Assembly (NCBI GenBank): GCA_020633555.1
Contig: JACKDL010000003.1
Location: forward strand, 252,547-316,546
Reading direction: 5' to 3'
Length of the DNA: 64,000 nt
Origin: Myxococcales bacterium
GTDB lineage: Bacteria; Myxococcota_A; Bradymonadia; UBA7976; UBA1532
In this document: piece after piece, positions 36,896 through 46,500 of the stretch
Layout: every line of letters starts with the position of its first letter
Position numbering within the stretch: position 1 is the stretch's first letter
Notes under the pieces: model-generated
What the model was told of the DNA's origin: nothing
What the model saw: only the letters and a program-made list of their open reading frames with translations
The model's database searches: none
Position numbers and translations under genes: made by a program

Positions 36896-36924
36896 GGGGC
36901 GGGAGCAGCGGCCGAGGCCCCTCA
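36893..36924. terminator. Hairpin between uvrC and convergent gene
   Basis: An 8-bp perfect inverted repeat (36893-36900 with 36917-36924) includes the uvrC stop and lies before the stop of the opposing gene. No T tract; bidirectional terminator inferred. Confidence 0.45.
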
Positions 36925-36929
36925 GGCGC

Positions 36930-38423
36930 TCAGCGGGGGCAGTTGTTGCCCTGCAGGTCGTAGGCGCAGCGGAAGCCCACCACGCTCACGGCGCCGTTGC
37001 GGGCCTGGCGGCGGGTGGGGCGGGCCTCGCAGGCCAGCGCGGTGCTGACGTCGGCCCCGCGCACCACGTAGGCGGTGTCGCTCTCGTAGAAGCTCAGCCG
37101 GGGCGGCACGCCGGTGACCACGTCGCGGCTGGACTGGCCCTGCTTGGGCAGGCACCACGGCGACGGCTTGCGGCTGTTCTCGCGGTTGCAGGCCACCACG
37201 GCGCCCGCGGTGGCCGCGCCGGCGCCCAGGCAGGCGCTGTACTCGTCCACGCAGGTGTTGATGCAGGCGTTGCCGCCCTGCGGGGCCCCCGCCAGATCGG
37301 CCGTCAGGCAGCCGCAGTAGTCCTGGCAGGTCTCCGCCGTGGCCTCGGGGTAGGCGGACGTGTCGCACCAGCGGGTGTCGTTCGGATCGCACATGAAGTT
37401 GGGGCTCTCGCCACGCAGATCGCCGATGTTGGCGGTCTTCCCGTTGAACTGGGTGAAGCAGTGATCCCACTGCCAGGCCCGGCTCAGCTCGGCGGTGAAG
37501 GCCTCGTTGCGCTCCTGCTCCAGGTCGCGGTCGTAGTAGGGCCCGTAGACCCGCCGGCACACCTGCTCGCAGTCGAAGTAGCCCGCGTCGCAGGCGGCCA
37601 GCGCGTTGGCGTCGGCCACCAGCCCGCCGGGCACGCCCTGGCTGAAGCGGGCGAAGTTGTCCTGGCCCTGGGGCCGCACCACCTCGTAGCCCGCGTCGTC
37701 GGCGCAGTAGGCGAGGAAGTCGAACTCGTCGGCCACCCACTCGCTGACGTTGCCGGCCATGTCCATCACGCCCTGGGCGGTGATGTCCTTCTGCGAGCTG
37801 CCCACGGGGCGCACGGTGGCGCTGCACTCGCCCAGGGCGAGATCGCCGCGGTTGTTGGGGCAGGCCAGCTCGATGAGCACCTGGTTGCCCGCGGCGTCGG
37901 TGTCGGGCCACACGGTCAGGCTGCGCTCGCCGCGGCTGGTGGCGGCGTACTCCCACTCGGCCTCGGTGGGCAGCCGGCCGCCCTTGCTCTCGCAGAAGGC
38001 GCGGGCCTGGTCGTGGGTGACGCCCACCACGGGGTGGTCCCCGTAGGTGTCCGGTTCGTTGTAGTAGCGCCGGATGTAGCTGGGCGTCTGCACCTTGCCG
38101 GTGTTGGTGATCAGCGGCTTGCTGCACTCCCCGCGGGCGACGCAGTGGCGGTACTGCTCGACGGTCACCTCGTTGCGGTCGATGCAGTAGGCGTCGACGC
38201 TCACCGCGTGGGGCACGATCTCGCTCTGCTCCAGCGGGGTGCAGGCGATGCCTTGGGTGCTGCTCTTGCCGCACGGGTCGAAGAGCGCGCTGCCCATGGT
38301 GAAGGTGCCGCCCTCCAACTTGACCACCGGCGACAGCGTGGGCGGATCCTTGCCCTCGGCGCAGGCGGCCAGGGTCAGGGCGGCGGCGGGGACGCACAGG
38401 GTGCGCAGGGCGAAGCGGCGCAT
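36930..38423 (-). CDS. Formylglycine-generating-enzyme-like (FGE/SUMF1) lipoprotein
   Basis: 497 residues from ATG 38423; ATG 38441, overlapping the upstream TGA, adds six residues. Lipobox LTLAAC (Cys21). FGE-sulfatase motifs: GGTFTMGS, DRNEVTVEQYRHC, PVVGVTHDQARAFCESKGGRLPTEAEWEYAA, GNVSEWVAD and terminal GFRCAY. A Cys-rich insertion of about 150 residues (CDAGYFDCEQVCRRVYG, CQDYCGC) splits the fold before the last motif, which is longer than usual. Catalytic formylglycine formation is not assured; many lipoprotein members only bind ligands. Coupled to the TPR-PEGA gene. Confidence 0.88.
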   Translation of the reverse strand: MRRFALRTLCVPAAALTLAACAEGKDPPTLSPVVKLEGGTFTMGSALFDPCGKSSTQGIACTPLEQSEIVPHAVSVDAYCIDRNEVTVEQYRHCVARGECSKPLITNTGKVQTPSYIRRYYNEPDTYGDHPVVGVTHDQARAFCESKGGRLPTEAEWEYAATSRGERSLTVWPDTDAAGNQVLIELACPNNRGDLALGECSATVRPVGSSQKDITAQGVMDMAGNVSEWVADEFDFLAYCADDAGYEVVRPQGQDNFARFSQGVPGGLVADANALAACDAGYFDCEQVCRRVYGPYYDRDLEQERNEAFTAELSRAWQWDHCFTQFNGKTANIGDLRGESPNFMCDPNDTRWCDTSAYPEATAETCQDYCGCLTADLAGAPQGGNACINTCVDEYSACLGAGAATAGAVVACNRENSRKPSPWCLPKQGQSSRDVVTGVPPRLSFYESDTAYVVRGADVSTALACEARPTRRQARNGAVSVVGFRCAYDLQGNNCPR

Positions 38424-38440
38424 GGTCGTGTTCCCCTTCA

Positions 38441-39682
38441 TCAGAAGCTGAAGCCGAAGGCGACGCCACCGGGGCCGACGCCGAAGTTGAAGGGCACCGC
38501 CGAGGTCTTGGCGGGCAGGCCCACGGGCTTGCCGTAGTCGGGGTTGCGCTGATCCTCGGGGATCACCGAGCGCACCGAGTCCCAGATCACCAGGCTGGTG
38601 CCCAGGGCGAGCAGGCCGCCGCCGATGCCGTAGCCCAGCTTCTCGAACAGGGCGAGCTGCTCGAAGTCGTCGGTGTCGTTGTACTCCTGGTTGGCGAAGT
38701 ACAGCGCGGTGAAGCCGCCGCCCAGCGCCAGGGCCCCGAAGGCGTTCATGGTCCAGCCCAGGCCCGTGCGCCAGGTGGTGGGGGTCTCCAGGCTGACGAT
38801 GTAGGCGTCCACGGTGGTCAGCTCGCCCTTGCGGACGGTGATCTCCTTCTGGAACCGGGTGTAGCCGTCGCGCTGCACCACGATCTGCAGGGGCCCCGCC
38901 GGGTGGGCGATGGGCTTCTCCAGGGGGGTCAGGCCGATGTTCTTGCCCTCGACGTAGAGGGTGGCGTCCTTCACCGAGCAGTCCACGAAGACGTAGCCCA
39001 TGTTCTTGATGGCGGTCAGCGTGACCGCCATGCGGAAGGGCTCCTTCTGCTGCACCTCGATGGTCTGCTCCACCGGCTCGAAGCCGTCGAGCTCCAGCCA
39101 CACCGTGTGCTGGCCGGGGCGCAGGTAGGTGGTGAAGGGCTTGTCGGGGCTGGTCTGGCCCACCACGCCCTTCTGCTTGTCGTCGATGAAGATGCGCGCC
39201 CCCGGCGGGGTGCTGGTGACGATGAGCTGCTGGTCGCGCTCGATGCGGGCGTCACAGCTCACCCGCGTGTTCTCGGCGCGGTCGCGCTTGGGGCCCACGG
39301 GCGCCTTCTCCAGGAAGCGCTCCATGTAGGTCACGCAGCCCTCCCACTTCTCGAGGCTCTGGTAGCTGACCGCCATCGAGTACAGGAGGTTGATGTCCTT
39401 GTTGATGTCGTAGGCCTGGCTGAACTTCTCGATGGACTCCTTGTAGCGCCCATCGACGAACAGCTTGTTGGCCTCGCTCTTCAGGGCCTCGGCGCGCAGC
39501 CGATCGGCCTGGGAGAGCTGGGCCTGGGCCTCGGGCGTCAGCACCACCGCGGCGGCGGCCGGCTGGCCCTCCGCGGGCTGCGCCTCGGGCTGGATCACCA
39601 CCGTGGTGGGTTGGGCGAAGGCCCCGCCCGCGATCCCGATGACGACGAGGGCGAGCAGCGCCCGCCAGGCGCGTGTCTGCAT
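38441..39682 (-). CDS. TPR-PEGA membrane protein
   Basis: 413 residues, ATG 39682. Signal peptide ending GIAGGAFAQ. TPR-like helices at about 60-140 (SEANKLFVDGRYKESIEKF, INLLYSMAVSYQSLEKW). PEGA domains at about 150-290 (VTSTPPGARIFIDDKQKGVVG, GYVFVDCSVKDATLYVEGKNIG). Two C-terminal TM segments (MNAFGALALGGGFTALYFA, YGIGGGLLALGTSLVIW). PEGA domains are typical of bacterial surface-layer and envelope proteins. Its TGA overlaps the possible first ATG of the FGE-like gene. Confidence 0.87.
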   Translation of the reverse strand: MQTRAWRALLALVVIGIAGGAFAQPTTVVIQPEAQPAEGQPAAAAVVLTPEAQAQLSQADRLRAEALKSEANKLFVDGRYKESIEKFSQAYDINKDINLLYSMAVSYQSLEKWEGCVTYMERFLEKAPVGPKRDRAENTRVSCDARIERDQQLIVTSTPPGARIFIDDKQKGVVGQTSPDKPFTTYLRPGQHTVWLELDGFEPVEQTIEVQQKEPFRMAVTLTAIKNMGYVFVDCSVKDATLYVEGKNIGLTPLEKPIAHPAGPLQIVVQRDGYTRFQKEITVRKGELTTVDAYIVSLETPTTWRTGLGWTMNAFGALALGGGFTALYFANQEYNDTDDFEQLALFEKLGYGIGGGLLALGTSLVIWDSVRSVIPEDQRNPDYGKPVGLPAKTSAVPFNFGVGPGGVAFGFSF

Positions 39683-39860
39683 GGATATCCCCTCAACCTG
39701 CTGGATCGCCGCCAGTGGCGACCCGCCCGCAAGGCCCGGATGCTAGACACCCCCCGGCGGGCCTGTCAAAGCACGCCGACGTAGCGAGAACTCGCACATG
39801 GGCCCACATGTGGTTACGATGCGCCCCCAAACCCGGACTTCCTTCGAGGAGGCAGCGCCC

Positions 39861-40514
39861 ATGGGGGCCTTCAGCGGCGGCCTGAGCTTCAGGCAATACC
39901 ACGTGCAAGGGGACCTGCCGGCCAACTGGCCGGAGAAGTACCAGGTGGAGATCAAGCGCCTGGCCCACAAGCCCATCGATCCCGCCAACGAGGAGGACCG
40001 CTCCGTGGGGTGGTGCAACGCCGAGTTCCCCCTCGACGTGCAGCTCGACGAGCAGACCTGGCACCTCAACGAGTACATCGTGCTCGGCATGCGCATCGAC
40101 ACCCTGGCGGTGCCCGGGCCCCTGCTGCGCCTGCACACCGAGGCCGAGTGCCGCAAGCTGATGGCCGAGCAGAAGCGCGACAGCCTCAACCGCTACGAGA
40201 AGGCCGAGGTGAAGGAGCGGGTGCGGCTGGCCATGCGCGCCAAGATGATGCCCAGCATCAAGAGCATCGACATGGTGTGGAACTGGACCGACGGCACGGT
40301 GCGGTTCTTCGCCAGCAGCGAGAAGGCCAACCTGGAGTTCATGGAGCTGTTCGAGGACACCTTCGGCGTCAGCCTGGTGCCCGACGTGCCCTACACCGTG
40401 GCCCTGAACGGGCGCGGCGTCACCCTCACCGAAGCCCAGAAGGCCGCACTCGAGAACGTCGAGCCCACGCCCTTCGTGGACGCCGACACCGCGCTCGCCG
40501 CGCTGCAGGGGTAA
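39861..40514 (+). CDS. rdgC: RdgC-like recombination-associated protein
   Basis: 217 residues, ATG 39861 with GAGGAGG eight nt upstream. Features fit RdgC, a ring-forming DNA-binding protein that modulates RecA. Residues about 45-110 give DEQTWHLNEYIVLGMRIDTLAVPGPLL and a helix with ECRKLMAEQKRDSLNRYEKAEVKERV. MMPSIKSIDMVWNWTDGTVRFFASSEKANLEFMEL matches the central RdgC pattern, and FGVSLVP the following strand. It is shorter than E. coli RdgC (about 300), lacking the C-terminal part. The adjacent gene may supply the rest. Confidence 0.78.
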   Translation: MGAFSGGLSFRQYHVQGDLPANWPEKYQVEIKRLAHKPIDPANEEDRSVGWCNAEFPLDVQLDEQTWHLNEYIVLGMRIDTLAVPGPLLRLHTEAECRKLMAEQKRDSLNRYEKAEVKERVRLAMRAKMMPSIKSIDMVWNWTDGTVRFFASSEKANLEFMELFEDTFGVSLVPDVPYTVALNGRGVTLTEAQKAALENVEPTPFVDADTALAALQG

Positions 40515-40519
40515 GCACC

Positions 40520-41038
40520 ATGGATCTGCTGGATCAGATGCACCGCACGGCGTTCCTCGGCGCCGAGTTCGTCACCTGGCTGTGGTGGCAGAGCGAGCTG
40601 CGCGACGGCGAGTTCGCCCTGGACAAGGAGTTCGGCGACTTCGAGGTGTGGTTCGAGGACAAGCTGGTGGTGGGCTCGGCCACCGTGGACGCCCAGGAGA
40701 ACCACTTCAAGGGCGGCCACCCCACATCCAGCCTCGAGGCCCGCACGGCGCTGCGGCTGGGCAAGCTGGCCCGCGAGGCCAAGGTGCGCATCGTGCGCGG
40801 CAGCCAGGAGTGGACCCTGATGCTGAAGGGGGACAGCCTGGCCGTGGCGGGGGTCAAGATCCCCGCGGTCCTCGCCAAGGAGGACAGCGAGAAGTTCTAC
40901 GAGCGCATGGAGCTGCTCGAACAGCTCGACCAGATGGTGCGGGGCCTGTTCGGCCAGTTCCTCGCGGTGCGCTTGTCGCCGCAGTGGGCATCGGTCACCC
41001 TGCCCGACCTGCAGGCCTGGGTGCGCGGCGACGAGTGA
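40520..41038 (+). CDS. RdgC-linked protein, possibly the C-terminal half of an RdgC system
   Basis: 172 residues, ATG 40520, five nt after the rdgC stop. MHRTAFLGAEFVTWLWWQSE, FEVWFEDKLVVGSATVDAQENHFKGGHPTSSLEARTAL and WASVTLPDLQAWV resemble the C-terminal part of longer RdgC proteins (GREFLTWLW). This suggests the RdgC chain is split into two co-transcribed genes. This is an inference from motif similarity and missing length upstream; no frameshift is needed as both have their own start and stop. Confidence 0.72.
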   Translation: MDLLDQMHRTAFLGAEFVTWLWWQSELRDGEFALDKEFGDFEVWFEDKLVVGSATVDAQENHFKGGHPTSSLEARTALRLGKLAREAKVRIVRGSQEWTLMLKGDSLAVAGVKIPAVLAKEDSEKFYERMELLEQLDQMVRGLFGQFLAVRLSPQWASVTLPDLQAWVRGDE

Positions 41039-41081
41039 GCCCCGCGCCGCGGGCCTCGGCGATGAGCTCGAGGAGGCGCAG

Positions 41082-42161
41082 ATGCTCTACGCGGTGGTGA
41101 TGGCGGGGGGGTCGGGTACCCGGTTCTGGCCCCTGTCCCGCAAGGCCCGTCCCAAGCAGTTCCTGGCCATCGGCACCCGGCGGCCCCTGCTGGTGGAGAC
41201 CATCGAGCGCCTGGCGCCCCTGGTGCCCCGCGAGCGGGTGAAGATCGTCGCGGGCGAGAGCCACACCGGCGCCATCCGCGAGGCGTACCCCGAGCTGCCC
41301 CCCAGCGCCCTGGTCATCGAGCCCTGCGCCCGCAACACGGCGCCCTGCGTGGGCCTGGCCGCGGTGCACGTGGCCCGCGAGGATCCCGACGCGGTGATGG
41401 CCGTGCTGCCCGCCGATCACCACATCGGCGACGGCCCCGGCTTCCGCCGGCTGGTGCTGGCCGCCGCCGAGCGGGCCCGGGCCGGCGAGATCGTCACCCT
41501 GGGCATCCGCCCCACCCGCCCCGAGACGGGCTACGGCTACATCCACTACGACCGCAAGGACACCGCGCTCACCCACGACGGCGTCGAGGTCTGCGTGGTG
41601 AACCGCTTCGTCGAGAAGCCCCCCCGGGCGGTGGCCGAGGGCTACCTGGCCCACGGCGGCTACCTGTGGAACAGCGGGATGTTCTTCTTCACCGCCCGGC
41701 GGATCCTCGACGACATCGCCCGGCTGCTGCCCAGCCTGTCCACGGCGCTGCAGCGCATCGAGGCCGCCATCGGCCGGCCCGACTACGACCAGGTGCTGGC
41801 CCACGAGTACAACGCCCTGCAGAGCGTGAGCCTGGACTACGGGATCATGGAGCACGCCGAGCGGGTGCGGGTGGTGCCCGCCGAGATCGGCTGGAACGAC
41901 GTGGGGCACTGGGCGGCCCTGGGCGACTTCGCCGAGTCCGACGCCCAGGACAACATCGCGCAGGGCCACAGCGTGCTGGTGGACGCCCACCGCACGACCA
42001 TCCACGCCGAGCCGGGCATCACCGTGGCCGCCGTGGGCACCACCGATCTGGTGGTGGTGGCCACGGGCGACGCGGTGCTGGTGTGCGATCGCGAGCGCGC
42101 GCAAGAGGTGCGCAAGGTGGTGCAGGCCCTGAAGAAGGCCGGCCGGGAGGACCTGCTGTGA
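41082..42161 (+). CDS. manC: Mannose-1-phosphate guanylyltransferase
   Basis: 359 residues, ATG 41082 after GAGGAGG. Makes GDP-mannose from mannose-1-phosphate and GTP for polysaccharide and lipopolysaccharide synthesis. VVMAGGSGTRFWPLSRKARPKQFL is the pyrophosphorylase signature. AVLPADHHIGD, RPETGYGYI and VVNRFVEKPPR are further family motifs. Short form without the C-terminal isomerase domain. Its stop overlaps the GTG of the phosphomannomutase gene, which provides the substrate. Confidence 0.95.
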   Translation: MLYAVVMAGGSGTRFWPLSRKARPKQFLAIGTRRPLLVETIERLAPLVPRERVKIVAGESHTGAIREAYPELPPSALVIEPCARNTAPCVGLAAVHVAREDPDAVMAVLPADHHIGDGPGFRRLVLAAAERARAGEIVTLGIRPTRPETGYGYIHYDRKDTALTHDGVEVCVVNRFVEKPPRAVAEGYLAHGGYLWNSGMFFFTARRILDDIARLLPSLSTALQRIEAAIGRPDYDQVLAHEYNALQSVSLDYGIMEHAERVRVVPAEIGWNDVGHWAALGDFAESDAQDNIAQGHSVLVDAHRTTIHAEPGITVAAVGTTDLVVVATGDAVLVCDRERAQEVRKVVQALKKAGREDLL

Positions 42162-43519
42162 ACGTCGATCCCCACATCTTTCGCCAGTACGACATCCGCG
42201 GCGTCGCCGACCGCGACCTGACCACCCCGCTGGTGACGGCGCTGGGGCGGGCCTACGGCACCGTGATCCGCCGCGGCGGCGGGGCCAAGGTGGCCGTGGG
42301 CCGCGACGTGCGCGTGAGCGGGCCGCGGCTGTTCCAGGCCTTCACCGACGGCATCCGCAGCACGGGCGTGGGCGTGGTGGACGTGGGCATCGTGCCCACG
42401 CCGCTGGTGTACTTCGCCGCCCACCGGCTGCCTGTGGCGGGCGCCGTGGCCATCACCGGCAGCCACAACCCGGGCGACTGGAACGGCTTCAAGCTGGGCC
42501 TGGGCAAGGGCTCGCTGTACGGCGACGCCATCCAGCACCTGCGGCAGCTCATCGAGACCGAGGACTTCGCGGTGGGCCAGGCCGGCCTGGAGACCGTGGA
42601 TCTGTACCCGGACTACCTGGGCTGGGTGGGCGAGCACCTGCGCCTGGGTCCCAAGCCCATCAAGGTGGTGGTGGACGCCGGCAACGGCACCGGCGGCCTG
42701 GTGGGGCCGGCCCTGTACCGGGCCCTGGGCGCCGAGGTCATCGAGCTGTTCTGCGAGCCCGACGGCGACTTCCCCAACCACCACCCCGATCCCACCGTGG
42801 AAGAGAACCTGGCGGATCTGAAGGCCGCGGTGGCCGCCCACGGGGCCGATCTGGGCATCGCCTACGACGGCGACGCCGATCGCATCGGGGCGGTGGCCCC
42901 CGACGGGCGGGTGCTGTGGGGCGACCAGCTCCTGCTGCTGTTCGCCCGCGACATCCTCACCCGCCACCCCGGCGCGAAGTTCGTGGCCGAGGTGAAGTGC
43001 AGCCGGGTGCTGTACGACGGCATCGCCGCGGCGGGCGGCGACGCCGAGATGTGGCAGGTGGGCCACAGCCTCATCAAGGCGCGCATGAAGGAGACGGGCG
43101 CCCTGCTGGCCGGCGAGATGAGCGGGCATTTGTTCTTCGCCGACGACTTCTTCGGCTTCGACGACGCCCCGTACGTGGGCGCGCGCCTCATCGAGCTGCT
43201 GAGCCGCGGGCAGGTGACCCTGGCGGGCTTCCTGGACGGCCTGCCGCAGACCGTGACCACCCCCGAGCTGCGGGTGGACTGCCCCGACGACGCCAAGTTC
43301 GAGCTGGTACAGAAGGCGGTGGCCCACTTCAGCGCCCGCTACCCCGTGAACCCCATCGACGGGGCGCGGATCAGCTTCCCCGAGGGCTGGGGCCTGATCC
43401 GGGCCAGCAACACCCAGCCGGTGCTGGTGATGCGCTTCGAGGCCCCCACGGCCCAGGCGCTGGCGACCTACCGCGGCGAGGTCGAGGCCTGGCTCACCGC
43501 GCAGGGTGCGAAGGTCTGA
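42158..43519 (+). CDS. manB: Phosphomannomutase/phosphoglucomutase
   Basis: 453 residues, GTG 42158 overlapping the manC stop by four nt. Interconverts mannose-6-phosphate and mannose-1-phosphate. IFRQYDIRGVADRDL is the typical start; AITGSHNPGDWNGFK carries the phospho-Ser; AYDGDADRIGAV is the magnesium loop; GEMSGHLFF binds sugar; RASNTQPVLVMRFE binds phosphate. Could also act on glucose phosphates. Together with manC it gives a two-gene GDP-mannose operon. Confidence 0.94.
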   Translation: MNVDPHIFRQYDIRGVADRDLTTPLVTALGRAYGTVIRRGGGAKVAVGRDVRVSGPRLFQAFTDGIRSTGVGVVDVGIVPTPLVYFAAHRLPVAGAVAITGSHNPGDWNGFKLGLGKGSLYGDAIQHLRQLIETEDFAVGQAGLETVDLYPDYLGWVGEHLRLGPKPIKVVVDAGNGTGGLVGPALYRALGAEVIELFCEPDGDFPNHHPDPTVEENLADLKAAVAAHGADLGIAYDGDADRIGAVAPDGRVLWGDQLLLLFARDILTRHPGAKFVAEVKCSRVLYDGIAAAGGDAEMWQVGHSLIKARMKETGALLAGEMSGHLFFADDFFGFDDAPYVGARLIELLSRGQVTLAGFLDGLPQTVTTPELRVDCPDDAKFELVQKAVAHFSARYPVNPIDGARISFPEGWGLIRASNTQPVLVMRFEAPTAQALATYRGEVEAWLTAQGAKV

Positions 43520-43590
43520 CCGACGGCGCACGCCGCGCCTTGAACCCACCGGACGCGCTGTGACAGGGTCCGCGCGATCTTCGCCGGGGG

Positions 43591-46500
43591 GTGGCCGTGG
43601 GCCCTTCAAGAAAAGCGTTGTGGCTGCTGGGGTTGGCGGCGTCCTTCGGGTGCGCTGAGCTGGATCCCATGGCCGGTCAGGACGCCCGGATCGCCCGGGA
43701 CGCTGCGCCGGCGAGCGACCTGGCCGTGGACGCGGCGCTGCCCGCGGACGGCGCGCCGGCCGACGCCGCCTTGGACGCGGCGACCCCCACCGATCAGGCC
43801 CTGCCGCCCATGGACGGAGACGCGCCCGACGCCGCGCCGGCCCCGGACCTGGGCGCGCCGGATCAGGGCGCCGTGCCCGACGGCTGCGTGCCCACGCCCG
43901 AGGCCTGCAACGGCGTGGACGACGACTGCGACGGGCGCACCGACGAGGCCGCCGACAAGCTGGTGCTCACCCGGGTGTGCTACGACGGCCCCGAGGGCAC
44001 GGGCGCCGTGGGCGCCTGTGAGGCCGGGTTGAGCACCTGCACCGACGGCGCCTGGGGCCCCTGCGAGGGGCAGGTGCTGCCCGCCGACGAGGCCTGCAAC
44101 GCCGCCGACGACGACTGCGACGGCACCACCGACGAGGCGCCGGGCGGCGCCGTGCTCACCGAGGCCTGCTACGACGGCCCCGCCGACACCGCCGGCGTGG
44201 GCGCTTGCCGCACGGGCCTGCGGGCCTGCGCCGCCGGAGCCTGGGGGCCCTGCGAGGGCCAGGTGCCCCCCAGCGCCGAGCTGTGCGACGGCCTGGACAA
44301 CGACTGCGACGGCGCGGCGGACGACGTGGCCGGCGGGTGCGCCTGCGAGCCCGGGGCCGCGCGCGACTGCTACCCCGGCCCCGCCGGCACCCAGGGGGTG
44401 GGGCCCTGCATCGGCGGGCGCCAGACCTGCGCCGCCGACGGCCGCGCCTGGGGGCCCTGCGTGGGCGCCCAGGGGCCCGAGCCCGAGCGCTGCGACGGCA
44501 CCGACGAGGACTGCGACGGCCGGGTGGACGAGCAGGTGGCGGGCACGGGCGCGCCATGCGTCATCGGCGTCGGGGCCTGCCGGGCCCAGGGGCAGACCGT
44601 GTGCGACGACGCCCGCGGCGAGGTGGTCTGCGACGCCTTCGCCGGCGCGCCCGGCCCCGAGCGCTGCAACGATCTGGACGACGACTGCGACGGCCGCGCC
44701 GACGAGGGGCTGGGCCGCGGGGCGCCCTGCACGGTGGGCCAGGGGGCCTGCCGGGCCAGCGGGGGCCTGGGCTGCGGCCCCGACGGGGCGGTGGTGTGTA
44801 CCGCCCAGGCCGGGGCGCCGGCGCCCGAGGCCTGCAACAACCTGGACGACGACTGCGACGGTGCCGTGGACGAGGGCTTCGACCGCGGCGCGGCCTGCGA
44901 GGTGGGCGTGGGCGTGTGCGCGCGCACCGGCCAGATCGTGTGCCGCCCCCAGGGCGACGCGGTGTGCAGCGTGGGCCCCGGCCCGGCGGGGGCCGCCGAG
45001 CTGTGCAACGGCCGCGACGACGACTGCGACGGGCGCACCGACGAGGGCGAGCCCGAGGCGGGCCTGGCCTGCGCCACCGGCCAGCCCGGCCGCTGCGCCG
45101 CCGGCACCACCGCCTGCGTGGGCGGGCGCCGCGTCTGCCGCCCCAGCCTGGCCCCAGGCGCCGAGACCTGTGACGGCGTGGACGAAGACTGCGACGGCGC
45201 CGTGGACGAGGCGGCCCTGGGCGGCCCCCTGCGGGTGACCTGCTACCCGGCCCCGGCCGAGACCAACGGCGTGGGCCCCTGCCGCACCGGCGAGCAGCTC
45301 TGCGTCAACGGCGGCCTCAGCGCCTGCGTGGGGGCGGTGCTGCCGGGCGCCGAGCTGTGCGACGGGATCGACAACGACTGCAACGGCCGGGTGGACGACG
45401 TGGCCGAGGGCTCCTGTGTGTGCCAGGCGGGCACAGAGCGCCCCTGCTACCCCGGCGCGCCCGGCACCGAGGGCGTGGGCCTGTGCCGGGCCGGCACCCA
45501 GCGCTGCCGGGCCGACGGCACGGGCTACGGCGCCTGCGGCGGCGCGGTGGTGCCCGCCCCCGAGCAGTGCGACGGCCAGGATCACGACTGCGATGGCCAG
45601 ACCGGGGACGTGCAGGGCGTGGGCGACGCCTGCGCCGTGGGCCTGGGCCCCTGCCGGGTCGAGGGCGTGCGCCGCTGCCTGGGCGGCGAGCTGGGCTGTG
45701 ACGCCCAGGCGCTGCCCGCCCGGGCCGAGACCTGCAACGGCGTGGACGACGACTGCAACGGCGTGGTGGACGACGTGCCCGGGGCGGGCGACGCCTGCAC
45801 CCTGGGCGTGGGCGCCTGCGCCCGCGAGGGCCGCCGGGTGTGCGGCGCCGATCCCCAGCCCGGGTGCGACGCGGTGCCCGGGCAGGCCGCGGCCGAGATC
45901 TGCAACGGCGCCGACGACGACTGCGACGGGGCCACCGACGAGGGCCTGGGCGGGGCCCCCTGCGCCGTGGGTGAGGGCGCCTGCCGCCGCGAGGGCGTCA
46001 CCGCCTGCCAGGGCCAGGCCATCGCCTGCGGGGTCGCCCCCGGTGCGCCGGCGCCCGAGGCCTGCAACGGCGTGGATGACGACTGCGACGGCACCGCCGA
46101 CGAGGCCACCGTGGGCCAGGCCTGCACCGTGGGCGTGGGGGCCTGCGTGCGGGCCGGCGCCACCACCTGTGCCGCGGGCGTGGGCGGCTGCGACGCGGTG
46201 GCGGGCGCCCCCGGCGCCGAGATCTGCGGGGGCGGCGACGAGGACTGCGATGGGCGCACCGACGAGGGCCTGGACTGCGATCCCTCGCCGAGCTGCGAGG
46301 CCGCCCGCCTGGCCGGCGCGGCCGTCAGCGGCGTGTACCGCCTGCAGCCCCCCGGGGCGGCGGCGCCGGTGGACGTGTACTGCGACATGACCACCGACGG
46401 CGGCGGCTGGACCCTGGTGGGCAGCACGGCGGGCACCACCCTGGATGACGCCGGGGGTGCCTGGTACGCCGATCTGGCCACCCTGGCCCCGGCGGCGGGT

